Shown piece after piece: positions 24,834 to 34,356 of a stretch of DNA of 36,307 bases. Location of the stretch: contig JAHHHD010000048.1 in the NCBI GenBank assembly GCA_019359505.1, positions 1-36,307 of the forward strand. The letters run 5' to 3'. Origin of the DNA: Drouetiella hepatica Uher 2000/2452. GTDB taxonomy: Bacteria > Cyanobacteriota > Cyanobacteriia > Elainellales > Elainellaceae. A program made the position numbers and the translations under genes. Numbering within the stretch: position 1 is the stretch's first letter; each line of letters begins with the position of its first letter. The notes under the pieces are model-generated. The model had not been told where the DNA came from. It searched no databases and saw nothing but the letters and a program-made list of their open reading frames with translations.

Positions 24834-26326
24834 GCACTAGCTTGAGTTTCATTAACTGTTTCCTCCCAAATTTTCAATGATCGCGGAAACTGCGTTTCAA
24901 CTGTCTCACCTGCCCAATGGCGATCGGCTGCTGTTGACCAATATTCTTGAGAAAACTTTTTGGCGCTTTGTAAAATCTCCTGCTCACTACAAATTAGCAG
25001 TTGCTTATTCTCCAACAAAGTTCGTCCATCAATAATCACCGTATCTACCATTTCGCTACTGGCAAGATGAACTAGAGATCGAATAGGATCATATACGGGA
25101 CCAATCGCCAGATTATCAAAATCAATCAGCACAATATCAGCTTTTGCACCTACACTTAGGCGACCCAAATCTGAACGACCTAGTGCACGCGCACCCGCCA
25201 AATTGGAAGCGTTAAAGATATCCTGCGATCGAGCAACATTATAGCGCTGGTCTGTAACTTTACCCACTTGAGCCGCCGATCGCATCTCACCAATCATGTC
25301 GAGCGGGTATGAATCGGTTGCCAATGCCACGTTCACGCCTACATCTAGATAGCGTTGAAAGCTCTCCAACGCTATGCCGCGCCGGGCTTGTACTGTAGGA
25401 GAATGAGCAATAGTTGCCCCACTTTGGGCTAAAATTTCCAGATCTTGCCCAAACGGATATCCGGTGGCACTATGCCCAGAAACGTAAATGCAGTGCGCCA
25501 GAATTACATCTGTATCTAAGACTCCTGCATCTGCTAGCGCCCCGATCGGTGTTTTGCCCTGCTGACGAATTGCATCATGAAACTCAAAAAGCTGCTCCGC
25601 CGCATGGAGTGTTAGACGAAGCTTTAGCCGGGATGCCAATTCTCTAGCACGTTGTAGCAACTCTGGAGTGATAAAGAATGCCTCATCAACAGTGACAATG
25701 GGCGTGACATATTGCTTTTGCTTAGGGGTGAGTTGTTCGACGAATTCTACTACGCCCTCCAAAGCTTTCAAACCTGCGGCTTCGTTCCAGGACTGTTTTA
25801 ATCGCCCCTGATTGTCGAAATGATAGCTGCCGGATGTGACAATCGGTGCAGCGTAAAGCCTCAGCCCAAACTCGGTTGCCAGATCTGCCATCATTAGCCC
25901 TGCTTGAACGCCACCGGGTGCAAAGTTTATCACTGTAGTCACGCCATGACGGATCAGAGAAGCCATTCCGTAACGAACTGAGGCAGTGCTGTCTATCGAA
26001 CCCAGATAAGTTGAGCCACTATTCAGCTTTGTGGGTAGATAGTTGAGAAAAAAAGCGCGAGAAAATTCTGGTTTACCGTTGTCAAGAATCGCCCGTGAGC
26101 CTTCTTGAATGCCAACATGGGCGTGAGTACTGATCTGTCCAGGAATGATCAGTTTGCCAGTGGCATCAATGGTGCGATCGCTCTCTCCTTGATAGTGCTT
26201 ACCGACGTAGGTAATGGTGTCATCTGTATAGACCAGGACTCCATTCTCCAGCAGACAGTGCTCATGACCATCAAAAGCGACGATTGTGCCATTGACAATT
26301 TTTGTGACTACAGTATTCGGCTGCAT
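24830..26326 (-). CDS. Metal-dependent amidohydrolase, ATZ/TRZ-like, first
   Basis: A 498-residue amidohydrolase. The composite N-terminal beta domain starts at VNGTIVAFDGHEH; then come GQISTHAHVG (two metal His), TLHAAEQLFEFHD (His/Glu pair), LAHCIYVSGHS (His) and ALATDSYPLD (metal Asp). These are the residues of the deaminase/dechlorinase group that includes guanine deaminase, cytosine deaminase-like and AtzA/TrzN enzymes. The substrate is probably a ring or amidine nitrogen compound. The ATG at 26326 is preferred because AGGA lies 11 bases upstream; an ATG at 26338 directly overlaps that site. It is the last gene of the leftward operon and probably translationally linked with the gene before it. 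Confidence 0.9.
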   Translation of the reverse strand: MQPNTVVTKIVNGTIVAFDGHEHCLLENGVLVYTDDTITYVGKHYQGESDRTIDATGKLIIPGQISTHAHVGIQEGSRAILDNGKPEFSRAFFLNYLPTKLNSGSTYLGSIDSTASVRYGMASLIRHGVTTVINFAPGGVQAGLMMADLATEFGLRLYAAPIVTSGSYHFDNQGRLKQSWNEAAGLKALEGVVEFVEQLTPKQKQYVTPIVTVDEAFFITPELLQRARELASRLKLRLTLHAAEQLFEFHDAIRQQGKTPIGALADAGVLDTDVILAHCIYVSGHSATGYPFGQDLEILAQSGATIAHSPTVQARRGIALESFQRYLDVGVNVALATDSYPLDMIGEMRSAAQVGKVTDQRYNVARSQDIFNASNLAGARALGRSDLGRLSVGAKADIVLIDFDNLAIGPVYDPIRSLVHLASSEMVDTVIIDGRTLLENKQLLICSEQEILQSAKKFSQEYWSTAADRHWAGETVETQFPRSLKIWEETVNETQASA

Positions 26327-26339
26327 GATACAAATCATC

Positions 26340-27878
26340 CTAATAGCGAGAATTTTGGTAATAGTGCGGCGTAAACTGATGAGATTTCAACCAATCCCGA
26401 TAAAACTGTTTGATATAGGGAAACAATCGACGCGATAGTTGACGACGCTGTTGTTCTTCAGGTGTAAGTGGCACTTGTAAAGAAGCTGCTAATTCTTGTA
26501 GTACAGCTTGTTTGTCAACCTTGGTAAACGTGCCTGAATCAAAAATAATCTCACCACCTACCATCACAGTTTTGATGCTAGATGTACGCCCTCGATGGAC
26601 AACCGCATCAATAATAGAAATGTTGTCGTCTAAATACGGATAGGCGATCGCCTGCCAATCTAGCAGTACTAAATCAGCTGCTTTCCCAACTTCAAGGCTG
26701 CCAATTTTATCCGCAAATCCTGTCGTCTCTGCACCATGTGCCGTTGCCATCTGGAATACCTGAGCCGCTTTTGGAACTCTCTGATCAATTCCCGGTATCC
26801 GATGTAAATTTAAGGCCAGACGCATTTCTTGCAGCATATCTTGATCATCATTAATCCCCGCTTCATCAAGGGCGAGCGCCACTTTTATTCCTGCATCCAA
26901 GAAGCGATTAAGTGGCGCAATACCGCTCTGAAACCGCAGATTGGAACTAGCATTATGGCAAATCATCGTGCCTGTGTTGGCGATGAGATGAATATCGGTT
27001 TCATTCATCCAGGTACCATGTCCTAATGTCAGACCTGAATGAAGCAAACCTAGATGGTGCAAATGTTCAACCGCAGTTGTCCCAAATCGTCGTTCTGCAT
27101 ATTCTTTTTGGTAAGGCGTTTCTAATAAATGCATGTGAAGTTTGACCTGGTATCGATCGGCAAACTCCTTCTGTGCCAGTAAAGCCGTGTCTGAACACCA
27201 ATGTAAGTTAGCAGGCGCAAGTTGAATCTGAACGCGATCGCCCTGGTTTTGATTCCCTTCCCACAACTGCACAAAGAATTCCATGTATTCATTCAGCGGC
27301 GCAGTTTGCGTTTGAAGCATGACTTCCACTTCTAACCCGATATCTGGAGGAAGGCGCTGGATAAAATCAGCGTCAGCTTCATAGACAAGATGATTTTGGT
27401 CGCGCACCATGAAACAGTACGACACACGCATTCCCACATCCTGATAGGCTTTGAGGATTTGGTTGGCAGTTTCCAACCAAACCGTGCGATCGCGTCCTGT
27501 TAAGCGGTGAATGTGCTGAACCGTGGTAATCCCTGATTCAACCATCTGGAAGGCAGAATAAAGCGTATCGAGGTAAGGATCAACATGGCGATGGGCAATC
27601 CGGTTGGCTAACCAAAGCTCTAGAGGCGCATCCGCAGAGCCTAACTGAAAAGAACTGAGTCCGGTATGGTGATGACCGTTGACAAATCCGGGCAACACAA
27701 CATCATCAGTAGACCCAATTACCTGAGTCGTTGGATATTTATCTGCTAAGGCTGCATAATTGCCAATCTCGATGATTCTGCCATCTTGTTGGGCGATCGC
27801 ACCGTTCTCAACAACTTCAACTGCATCACCGATTGCTTTGCAGATGATGTATTTACCACGAACGAGGGAGAAAGACAT
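26340..27878 (-). CDS. Metal-dependent amidohydrolase, ATZ/TRZ-like, second
   Basis: A 512-residue amidohydrolase only distantly similar to its neighbour. Metal and catalytic residues are seen in VNGHHHTGLS (His-x-His), HMHLLETPYQKEYA (His, Glu), LGHGTWMNETD (His) and LALDEAGINDD (Asp). It has a longer middle section than guanine deaminases and a C-terminal extension (about 480-512) rich in basic and aromatic residues. Two different deaminase-type hydrolases in a row suggest consecutive removal of amino or amido groups from one substrate. It starts 8 bases after the second permease gene. Confidence 0.9.
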   Translation of the reverse strand: MSFSLVRGKYIICKAIGDAVEVVENGAIAQQDGRIIEIGNYAALADKYPTTQVIGSTDDVVLPGFVNGHHHTGLSSFQLGSADAPLELWLANRIAHRHVDPYLDTLYSAFQMVESGITTVQHIHRLTGRDRTVWLETANQILKAYQDVGMRVSYCFMVRDQNHLVYEADADFIQRLPPDIGLEVEVMLQTQTAPLNEYMEFFVQLWEGNQNQGDRVQIQLAPANLHWCSDTALLAQKEFADRYQVKLHMHLLETPYQKEYAERRFGTTAVEHLHHLGLLHSGLTLGHGTWMNETDIHLIANTGTMICHNASSNLRFQSGIAPLNRFLDAGIKVALALDEAGINDDQDMLQEMRLALNLHRIPGIDQRVPKAAQVFQMATAHGAETTGFADKIGSLEVGKAADLVLLDWQAIAYPYLDDNISIIDAVVHRGRTSSIKTVMVGGEIIFDSGTFTKVDKQAVLQELAASLQVPLTPEEQQRRQLSRRLFPYIKQFYRDWLKSHQFTPHYYQNSRY

Positions 27879-27886
27879 GATGCAGT

Positions 27887-28867
27887 TTATCGCCCCGAAC
27901 TTTCTTTCATGTAAGGAATGCCTAACGCCGCAGGTGGGGCTGATTTACCTGCCAACCCGATCAATGCCATCAATGCAATACAGTAGGGCAGCATTGTCAA
28001 AAATTGATAGGGAATATCAATATCAAGTGCTTGAATTCTGAGCTGTAACGCATCACCAGCACCAAATAACAGACAAGCTAACACCGTTTTAACCGGATGC
28101 CATCTCCCAAAGATCAGGGCTGCCAGTGCAATAAATCCTTTTCCGGCACTGATGTTTTCTGTGAAGAACTTCACATGACCCAACGTTAAATATGCCCCTC
28201 CCAAACCTGCTAAACACCCACTTGCAGCCACACTAATGTAACGAACCCAAGCAACGTTAATTCCAGAAGCATCTGCCGCTTTAGGATATTCGCCAACGGC
28301 TCGTATCGCCAATCCATGTCCTGTGAAGAATAAAATATAGGTGCTCAGAATAATCAAGAGCAAGAGCGAGTAGAAAATGACATCCTGATGAAATAAGAGT
28401 GAGCCAACAATTGGAATATTTTGCAGAATAGGGATGCCAATGATTGGAACGTCGGGTAGCCTGGGCGTTGTACCTTCTTTGAATAAAAGGCGGACAAAAA
28501 ATGAAGTTAAGCCAACTGCCAGTAAATTAATGGCTAAGCCTGATACGAGTTGATTAACTCGCAAAGTCACACAGAGATAGGCGTGAAGCAGTCCAATTAA
28601 TCCACCTGCCGCGATCGCGCACACCATTCCCACCCAGACATTATTGGTAAATAACGCCCCAATCGCACCCGCAAAGGCTCCGCTCAACAGCATTCCTTCT
28701 AGCCCAATATTGATCACTCCAGAGCGCTCTGACCACAGCCCACCCAGTGCAGCTAATGCAATCGGCACCGATAGCCGCAGACTAGCAACCAAATAATCTA
28801 CCAAAGCGATTGGATGATTTGCTGTTTGAGTGCCGCTGATGGCTAGTAGTCCTAGATTCAATGCCAT
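27887..28867 (-). CDS. Nucleoside-type ABC importer permease, second (NupQ/YufQ-like)
   Basis: A 326-residue permease of the BPD_transp_2 family with eight to ten membrane segments. Recognisable motifs are LAALGGLWSERSGVINIGLEGMLL, a hallmark of purine nucleoside/BMP-type permeases, and AVGEYPKAADASGINV, the ATPase-contacting loop. Homologues (NupQ, PnrE) form a heterodimer with a NupP-type partner. Its ATG shares one base with the stop codon of the upstream permease gene (TAATG), so the pair is translationally coupled. Confidence 0.93.
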   Translation of the reverse strand: MALNLGLLAISGTQTANHPIALVDYLVASLRLSVPIALAALGGLWSERSGVINIGLEGMLLSGAFAGAIGALFTNNVWVGMVCAIAAGGLIGLLHAYLCVTLRVNQLVSGLAINLLAVGLTSFFVRLLFKEGTTPRLPDVPIIGIPILQNIPIVGSLLFHQDVIFYSLLLLIILSTYILFFTGHGLAIRAVGEYPKAADASGINVAWVRYISVAASGCLAGLGGAYLTLGHVKFFTENISAGKGFIALAALIFGRWHPVKTVLACLLFGAGDALQLRIQALDIDIPYQFLTMLPYCIALMALIGLAGKSAPPAALGIPYMKESSGR

Positions 28868-29949
28868 TATAGTTTTACTCCTGCTGGTTTCAGTCGGTTC
28901 ATTCTGAGGCTGACTCGATGCAGTAAATTTGATTCCACCGCAAGACTAATTGCAATGAACAATACCGTTAAGCCCTGAATTGCGTAGACAATCGTAAAAG
29001 GAATGCCTGCCTCCCGCTGCAACACGTTTGCTCCGCTCCGCAAAGCACCGAAAAAAAGTGAGGTAAAAATTACACCTGTAAAACTGCCGCGACTGAGGAG
29101 GGCAATCGCCACTGCCTCATAGCCATATCCAGGAGAAATCGTCTCAAACAGGCGATGTTTTAGCCCCATCACTTCACCTGCACCTGCCAAGCCCGCCAAG
29201 CCTCCTGCTAGCGCCATCACAAACATGATCGTGCGACTCACCGACATTCCGGCGTACCGAGCAGCAGTGGGATTCTGTCCAACTACTTCAATTTGGTAGC
29301 CCAAGGGCGATCGCCGAAATAACCAGCCCAACACCATAGTTGCAATTAACCCGATAAAAATTCCGGCATGGGCGAGTCCTCCGGGCATCAAGATAGGCAA
29401 CTTTGCTGAGTCTGAAATGATCGGGGTAAATGGGCTGGCGGCTCCTGGTTCAATCATTGGGCGCTGTACTAAATAGCTGATGATATTCAAGGCAATATAG
29501 TTTAATAGTAGGGTCGTGATTACCTCATTCACGCCTCGAAATGCTTTCAGATAGCCTGCAATGCCCCCCCAAATTGCACCCAATAGAAAGCCTCCGATCA
29601 ACGCTAAGGGGATATGAATCCACATCGGTAATCCATGAACATATAGCCCCACCAGAGCAGCACCTAATCCACCCATGTGAATCTGCCCTTCACCTCCAAT
29701 ATTCAGTTGTCCAGCTCGTAATCCCACCAGCACGCCAGATGCAGTGAGTAACAGAGGAGCCATTTTTGTGAGTGTATTGCCAATGCCATAGTAGTTTGCC
29801 AAAGATTCGCGAAACAGAATGGTGTAGGCGTGCAGCGGATTTACACCCGTTAGAGCAATCAAAAATGCACCAACTATTAAGGCAGCTACAATAGCTAACA
29901 TCGGCGCAAGAAAGGGAAGAAAAGCGTTAGATACCTGATTTGTTTTCAT
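28867..29949 (-). CDS. Nucleoside-type ABC importer permease, first (NupP/YufP-like)
   Basis: A 360-residue permease with about nine membrane segments. Family motifs are GLRAGQLNIGGEGQIHMG, VNEVITTLLLNYIAL and EVVGQNPTAARYAGMSV, the last being the coupling loop. It pairs with the second permease to form the channel of a BMP-type importer known to carry nucleosides or purine-like compounds. The start is uncertain: an ATG at 29949 is given, with an in-frame GTG at 29961; neither has a strong Shine-Dalgarno sequence. It follows the ATPase gene by about 10-20 bases. Confidence 0.93.
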   Translation of the reverse strand: MKTNQVSNAFLPFLAPMLAIVAALIVGAFLIALTGVNPLHAYTILFRESLANYYGIGNTLTKMAPLLLTASGVLVGLRAGQLNIGGEGQIHMGGLGAALVGLYVHGLPMWIHIPLALIGGFLLGAIWGGIAGYLKAFRGVNEVITTLLLNYIALNIISYLVQRPMIEPGAASPFTPIISDSAKLPILMPGGLAHAGIFIGLIATMVLGWLFRRSPLGYQIEVVGQNPTAARYAGMSVSRTIMFVMALAGGLAGLAGAGEVMGLKHRLFETISPGYGYEAVAIALLSRGSFTGVIFTSLFFGALRSGANVLQREAGIPFTIVYAIQGLTVLFIAISLAVESNLLHRVSLRMNRLKPAGVKL

Positions 29950-29970
29950 GTTTTCACTCACACAGGTAAC

Positions 29971-31512
29971 TTAGGTTGACGTAGTAGCAGGAATAGTATC
30001 TAGCACCTTAGATACTTTTTCGCCCATCATCAGTACTCCAACTGTTTCAATCGTTGCATGAGCTGCATCTAAAATATCCATAAATTGACCACGATACATT
30101 ACAGCAATGCGATCGCTCATGGTCATTACTTCTTCTAATTCTGTTGAAATATACAGAATTGCAGCTCCCCGCTGCCGTTCGATCAGGAGTTGTTTCTGCA
30201 CATACTCTGTTGCCCCTACGTCCAGACCTCGACACGGCTGCATTGCAATAATTAATTTGGGATGTCCAGACAGCTCCCGTGCCAAAATAACTTTCTGCTG
30301 GTTTCCTCCTGACAGGTTGCTGACGCTGACCTGTTCGTCTATTGCTCGAACATCAAACTGTTTAATAGCATGAATTGCGTGGGCATCAATGATAGAGTCT
30401 TGCAGCAGCCAGTTCTTACAGAATGGCAGTTGCTTAAACGCCTTAAGAATCAGGTTTTTGGCAATGCTCAAGTTCATCACCAAGCCAATTCTTTGCCGAT
30501 CTTCTGGGATATAGCCTATGTGAAGCTGTTGAATCCGCTGCCGTACTGACCATTCTGTAATGTCTATGCCTTCTAAACAGATTTTTCCTTCAGCAACAGA
30601 GCGTAGTCCGGCGATCGCATCTGCTAATTCTCTTTGTCCATTGCCATCCACTCCAGCAATTCCCAAGATTTCGCCTGTCCGCAGTTGAAACGTTACGCCT
30701 TCAATAGCGGGTAGATGGCGATCATCTTTGACGTACAGATTCTGAACATCCAGAATAGTAGAGCCAGGGTTAGGGATGCCTTTGTCAAGCGAGAACAATA
30801 CTTTACGACCCACCATTAATTGTGCCAAGATTTCCTTCGTGACAGATTGAATGGGTAAGGTTTCAACCACCTGCCCCTGTCGCAAAACTGTTACCTTATC
30901 GCATAGGTTGAGCAATTCATCCAACTTGTGGCTAATGAATAAAATCGTATGTCCTGCTGCAGCAAGCTGACGCAAAATTATAAACAGTGACTCTACCTCA
31001 AGCGGCGTTAACACAGCCGTTGGCTCATCTAGAATCAGGACTCTGGCACCGCGATAGAGGACTTTGAGGATTTCTACCCGCTGCTGCATTCCGACAGATA
31101 AATCTCCGACGATCGCACTCGGATCAACCTGCAACCTGTAGCGGTTTGACATCGATCGCACCTGCTCCATTTTCTGACGCAAGTTCAAGCGCAACCCAAA
31201 TTCCGTTCCTAAAACAATATTTTCGGCAACTGAAAGTTGGGGAACCAGCATAAAATGCTGATGAATCATGCCAATGCCATGCTGAATAGCATCGTTAGCT
31301 GACGTTAGATGAACAGGCACACCTTCTAGATGAATCTGCCCAGAATCAGGTTGATATAACCCAGACAAGACATTCATCAAAGTTGTTTTGCCTGCTCCAT
31401 TTTCACCCAGAATTGCATGGATTTCCCCAGACTGAACTTCCAGACTGATTGAGTCATTGGCAACAAATGACCCAAACCGCTTCGTAATACCTTCCAGACG
31501 TAGGTGAACCAT
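29971..31512 (-). CDS. Nucleoside-type ABC importer ATPase, two-domain (NupO/YufO-like)
   Basis: A 513-residue double ATPase. The first domain has Walker A GENGAGKTT, signature LSVGMQQR and Walker B VLILDEPTAVL. The second has a degenerate Walker A (GVDGNGQRE), signature LSGGNQQK, and an altered Walker B (LIIAMQPCRGLD). A catalytic first and a degenerate second half are normal for sugar/nucleoside-type importers of this class. The ATG at 31512 starts the domain directly; a longer frame begins at 31578 and would overlap the upstream gene, with no ribosome site. It energises the permease pair that follows. Confidence 0.94.
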   Translation of the reverse strand: MVHLRLEGITKRFGSFVANDSISLEVQSGEIHAILGENGAGKTTLMNVLSGLYQPDSGQIHLEGVPVHLTSANDAIQHGIGMIHQHFMLVPQLSVAENIVLGTEFGLRLNLRQKMEQVRSMSNRYRLQVDPSAIVGDLSVGMQQRVEILKVLYRGARVLILDEPTAVLTPLEVESLFIILRQLAAAGHTILFISHKLDELLNLCDKVTVLRQGQVVETLPIQSVTKEILAQLMVGRKVLFSLDKGIPNPGSTILDVQNLYVKDDRHLPAIEGVTFQLRTGEILGIAGVDGNGQRELADAIAGLRSVAEGKICLEGIDITEWSVRQRIQQLHIGYIPEDRQRIGLVMNLSIAKNLILKAFKQLPFCKNWLLQDSIIDAHAIHAIKQFDVRAIDEQVSVSNLSGGNQQKVILARELSGHPKLIIAMQPCRGLDVGATEYVQKQLLIERQRGAAILYISTELEEVMTMSDRIAVMYRGQFMDILDAAHATIETVGVLMMGEKVSKVLDTIPATTST

Positions 31513-31550
31513 AAGTCGTATTCTGTCAGTTCTTTGGCAAGTCTCAAAGA

Positions 31551-32606
31551 TTAGGTTGAAGTAGCTCCCTGCAGACACCAGCTTTCCTTGCCATCTACTG
31601 AACAGTCTTTAAATGCCAATGCCCCTTCTTTAAATTGTTTTTCCACTTCCGTCACTTTTTGTTTCATCGGTAGCGGCACTGCTTCACTAAACCGTCCCAG
31701 GTAAAGCACTTCCGGATTTTCTGCCCCAACGACATAAACCTGATTTTTAACTTCACCTTTTTGAGCAAGCTCCACCACACTAGCGATCGCCGTTCCCACA
31801 TTTTGGACCACACTGGTAAGAACTGTTTTGGGTGCATCACTTAGGCGATCGCTGGTATTACCTAACAAGTAAACTCCCTGCTCCTTGACAGCCTCCAAAA
31901 CACCAACATAGCCATTGTCGAGATAAGAATAAATGACATCCACGCCAGAAGAAATCAACGCAGTTGTTGCTTCTTTTGCTTTTGCCACATCATCCCAATC
32001 TCCCGTGTAGCTAGCTGTAGTTACTACAGCAGGATTAGCTGCTTTTGCACCTAACTCAAATCCCCGCAGAATTTGATCCATTGCTTTAAACTGCTTGGCA
32101 ACCACAAAAGCAATTTTGTTTGATTGTGTCATTAAAGCACCCATTGTGCCTGACAAATAGCCTGCTTGCAGATTGTTAGTCTGCACGGATGCAATGTTTG
32201 AACCTGAAATGCCGCCATTTGTTACCAAAAAGAGGGTATTGGGAAACTGTCCCGCAACTTGTTGGGTGGGTCCAACAAATTCACCACTGTGTCCTAGCAC
32301 AACGTTGTATCCCTGTCGTGCAAATTCTGATAATGCCTCAGCCTGATCAGGTGCAGCCGTTCGCTCAACATACGCAAACTCAAATCCCAACTTTTTTTTA
32401 GCAGCATTCAAGCCTTCAAAAGCAGATTGATTCCAACCCTTATCAGTTACAAGTCCGACAAAGACGGCGGCAACTTTGAAGGGTTTACTGTCACCTGCTG
32501 CGTTGGGCGTAGCAGACTGGTTAGCACAAGCTTTTAGAAGTAGGCTCGTTCCTAAAGCGGCAGAACCGTAGGCAATAAAAGTCCGACGACTATGTTTTGC
32601 GGTCAT
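31551..32606 (-). CDS. BMP-family solute-binding lipoprotein (nucleoside importer)
   Basis: A 351-residue binding protein with a Tat-like signal (SRRTFIAYG) and lipobox Cys27 (LLKAC). The mature part has VGLVTDKGWNQSAFEGL, typical of the BMP/Med/PnrA group, VVLGHSGEFVGP, and VDVIYSYLDNGYVG. Relatives bind purine nucleosides, hence the proposal that the importer carries a nucleoside-like or other nitrogen heterocycle. BMP proteins of urea- or amide-locus importers exist also, so the ligand cannot be read off directly. It is the second gene of the leftward operon, 49 bases after the desaturase-like gene. Confidence 0.94.
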   Translation of the reverse strand: MTAKHSRRTFIAYGSAALGTSLLLKACANQSATPNAAGDSKPFKVAAVFVGLVTDKGWNQSAFEGLNAAKKKLGFEFAYVERTAAPDQAEALSEFARQGYNVVLGHSGEFVGPTQQVAGQFPNTLFLVTNGGISGSNIASVQTNNLQAGYLSGTMGALMTQSNKIAFVVAKQFKAMDQILRGFELGAKAANPAVVTTASYTGDWDDVAKAKEATTALISSGVDVIYSYLDNGYVGVLEAVKEQGVYLLGNTSDRLSDAPKTVLTSVVQNVGTAIASVVELAQKGEVKNQVYVVGAENPEVLYLGRFSEAVPLPMKQKVTEVEKQFKEGALAFKDCSVDGKESWCLQGATST

Positions 32607-32655
32607 ATAAATTTCCTGTTTCCTGTAGAAGATAGTAAGATTCTGTTCAGGTGTT

Positions 32656-33708
32656 CTAAACAGTCTCAGGATTTAGTTTTAGCCAATCTAAAGGCTCTCT
32701 TAAGACTAAAAAAGAAACGCCAACTCCCCCTGAGAACTGCTCAAGGTTTAATCCTGTGCTTATGTCAGCAACCGCTCCTCCCCCGTGAAACAAACGATGA
32801 ATCCGAAATTGGTGATAGTTTCTCACCAAGCGATTGAGCGTTACACGCTGTCGATACTCAGAGTTATATAGCTCAGCATCTAGTTGAGGCAGTAGATACC
32901 ACGGACAGTGTATTAGACGGTGGTGGGCATTGTGGTAGCCAAAATTGAGAAACAGCAGATTGAGCCAGCGCCAGCGATCGGGCATTAGATTAGAAAAAGT
33001 GTTTGCCTCCTCGTAGTCTAAGTTGTACTGAGGAATGGACTGTCCTAATTGAAATACTGCGTAGGTATGCTGGAAACAATCCATGAATCGCAAAATATTA
33101 ATAAAGCAGATGTAGGCGAGGAAGTAAAGTGGGAGCGATCGCCACGAATGCCATCCCAGCAGTGTAAATAAACTGCCTCTCAGCATTAATAATCCAGCAT
33201 TCCGCCAGCGTTCATCTCGACGAGCCTGCCCAAAAAATGGAGCCAATGCGCAGAACCAGCGCAGGATGAAGTTGATTGCCGGAAAATACAGCCACTCTAG
33301 GATAGTAATGAGTTGCATCAATGGCTTTGGTAGTGACCTGAGAAAGTCGCCAATTGAGAACGCTGAGAAATCAGCTCGATTCTTATGATGTGCCAGATGA
33401 TTGCGAGCTAAATCTTGAAAGTGACAATAACAAGAACCCGTGAGAAATAGCATTATGCTTGCCAGTAATGCATTCAGTCTAGGTTGCCGGAAAACCGTAT
33501 GATGTACAAATTCATGAACAAAGTAAGCTGCCCATAACAGCGTGTGAATCAAGAGCAGAACACCTAAAATATTTGCCGCCCAAGATTGAGAGCTAATGCA
33601 GGCAATAGAAAAGCCATAGCCAACGAAAACATAGGCTATGACAAGCCTATTAATCCAATTACGACGTTGACTAATCCTAGAACTTAGAGCGGCAGAAAGT
33701 GCAGACAT
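32656..33708 (-). CDS. Membrane desaturase/hydroxylase-like di-iron enzyme, copy 2
   Basis: A 350-residue paralogue of the enzyme at 16418-17392. Its His boxes are HEFVHH, HLAHHKNR (HxxHH) and HNAHHR, and DCFQHTYAV replaces AFHHTYDY. The C-terminal segment RLVRNYHQFRIHRLFHGGG and FSGGVGVSFL matches the first copy closely, which shows a shared family separate from common acyl desaturases. The ATG at 33708 is chosen because GGAG stands 7 bases upstream; an in-frame TTG at 33756 is possible. It is the first gene of the leftward BMP-importer/amidohydrolase operon and is divergent from the Lrp gene. Confidence 0.9.
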   Translation of the reverse strand: MSALSAALSSRISQRRNWINRLVIAYVFVGYGFSIACISSQSWAANILGVLLLIHTLLWAAYFVHEFVHHTVFRQPRLNALLASIMLFLTGSCYCHFQDLARNHLAHHKNRADFSAFSIGDFLRSLPKPLMQLITILEWLYFPAINFILRWFCALAPFFGQARRDERWRNAGLLMLRGSLFTLLGWHSWRSLPLYFLAYICFINILRFMDCFQHTYAVFQLGQSIPQYNLDYEEANTFSNLMPDRWRWLNLLFLNFGYHNAHHRLIHCPWYLLPQLDAELYNSEYRQRVTLNRLVRNYHQFRIHRLFHGGGAVADISTGLNLEQFSGGVGVSFLVLREPLDWLKLNPETV

Positions 33709-33870
33709 CAAAGACTCCGCTAATAAGAGCGTTTCAAAAATTTCTGTACAACTCAAATTAATGAATTCCTAAAGCTTAAACTGTTTTCTTTAATACAAAA
33801 ATAATTTACTAATAGATATTTGCTAAAATCTGAGAAAATAGGTTTAGATCCTACTATTTTATGGAATAGA
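33709..33870. promoter_or_regulatory. Divergent promoter region between desaturase-like and Lrp genes
   Basis: These 162 AT-rich bases separate two divergent starts. An imperfect symmetric element, TAG-ATATTTG-CTA at 33813-33825, partly resembles Lrp-type sites. Autoregulation and control of the leftward operon are the usual arrangement for Lrp/AsnC proteins, so this is the most likely operator region. No clear -35/-10 pair can be singled out. Confidence 0.45.
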
Positions 33871-34356
33871 ATGATGCAGCCTGAATCTACACCTAACGCA
33901 ATTGCAGTCCTAGATGAAATTGACCAAGATATTATTAATCTGCTCCGGACTGACGGAAGAATATCATTCACCGAAGTCGGTAAACGCTTAGATATACCAG
34001 AAGCTACGGCTCGCTATCGTGTGCAGCGGCTTCTGCAATCAGGGATTGTTCAAGTTATCGCGTGGCCTAACCCAGAAAAACTAGGCACTCCTCACGTTGT
34101 AATTGTCTCGCTAATTGTTGAGAATAGTCAGATTGACTCGATCGCCAGAGCCTTAGAACAGATGGTGGAAGTACGGTTTGTTGCCATCACAGCTGGACAC
34201 TACGACATCATCGCAGATGTATTTTTTGGTAACTATACTGAAGTCACTGCTTTCTTTGAGAAAATGAAGCGCATCCCCGGAATCATTCAGCATGACTCAC
34301 ACTTCATCCTGAAACTATTGAAGGCTGAATACAAGTACACCCTTTCCTCGACATAG
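33871..34356 (+). CDS. Lrp/AsnC-family transcriptional regulator
   Basis: A 161-residue regulator of normal family length. Residues about 12-60 are the helix-turn-helix (LDEIDQDIINLLRTDGRIS, then EVGKRLDIPEATARYRVQRL), and residues about 75-155 are the RAM ligand/oligomerisation domain (VAITAGHYDIIADVFFGNYTE). These proteins sense amino acids or other small nitrogen compounds. Start codons at 33871 and 33874 (ATGATG) are equally possible; a TTG at 33820 is less likely. It is divergent from the leftward importer operon and is the only regulator in the island, so it is the probable sensor of the imported substrate. Confidence 0.94.
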   Translation: MMQPESTPNAIAVLDEIDQDIINLLRTDGRISFTEVGKRLDIPEATARYRVQRLLQSGIVQVIAWPNPEKLGTPHVVIVSLIVENSQIDSIARALEQMVEVRFVAITAGHYDIIADVFFGNYTEVTAFFEKMKRIPGIIQHDSHFILKLLKAEYKYTLSST

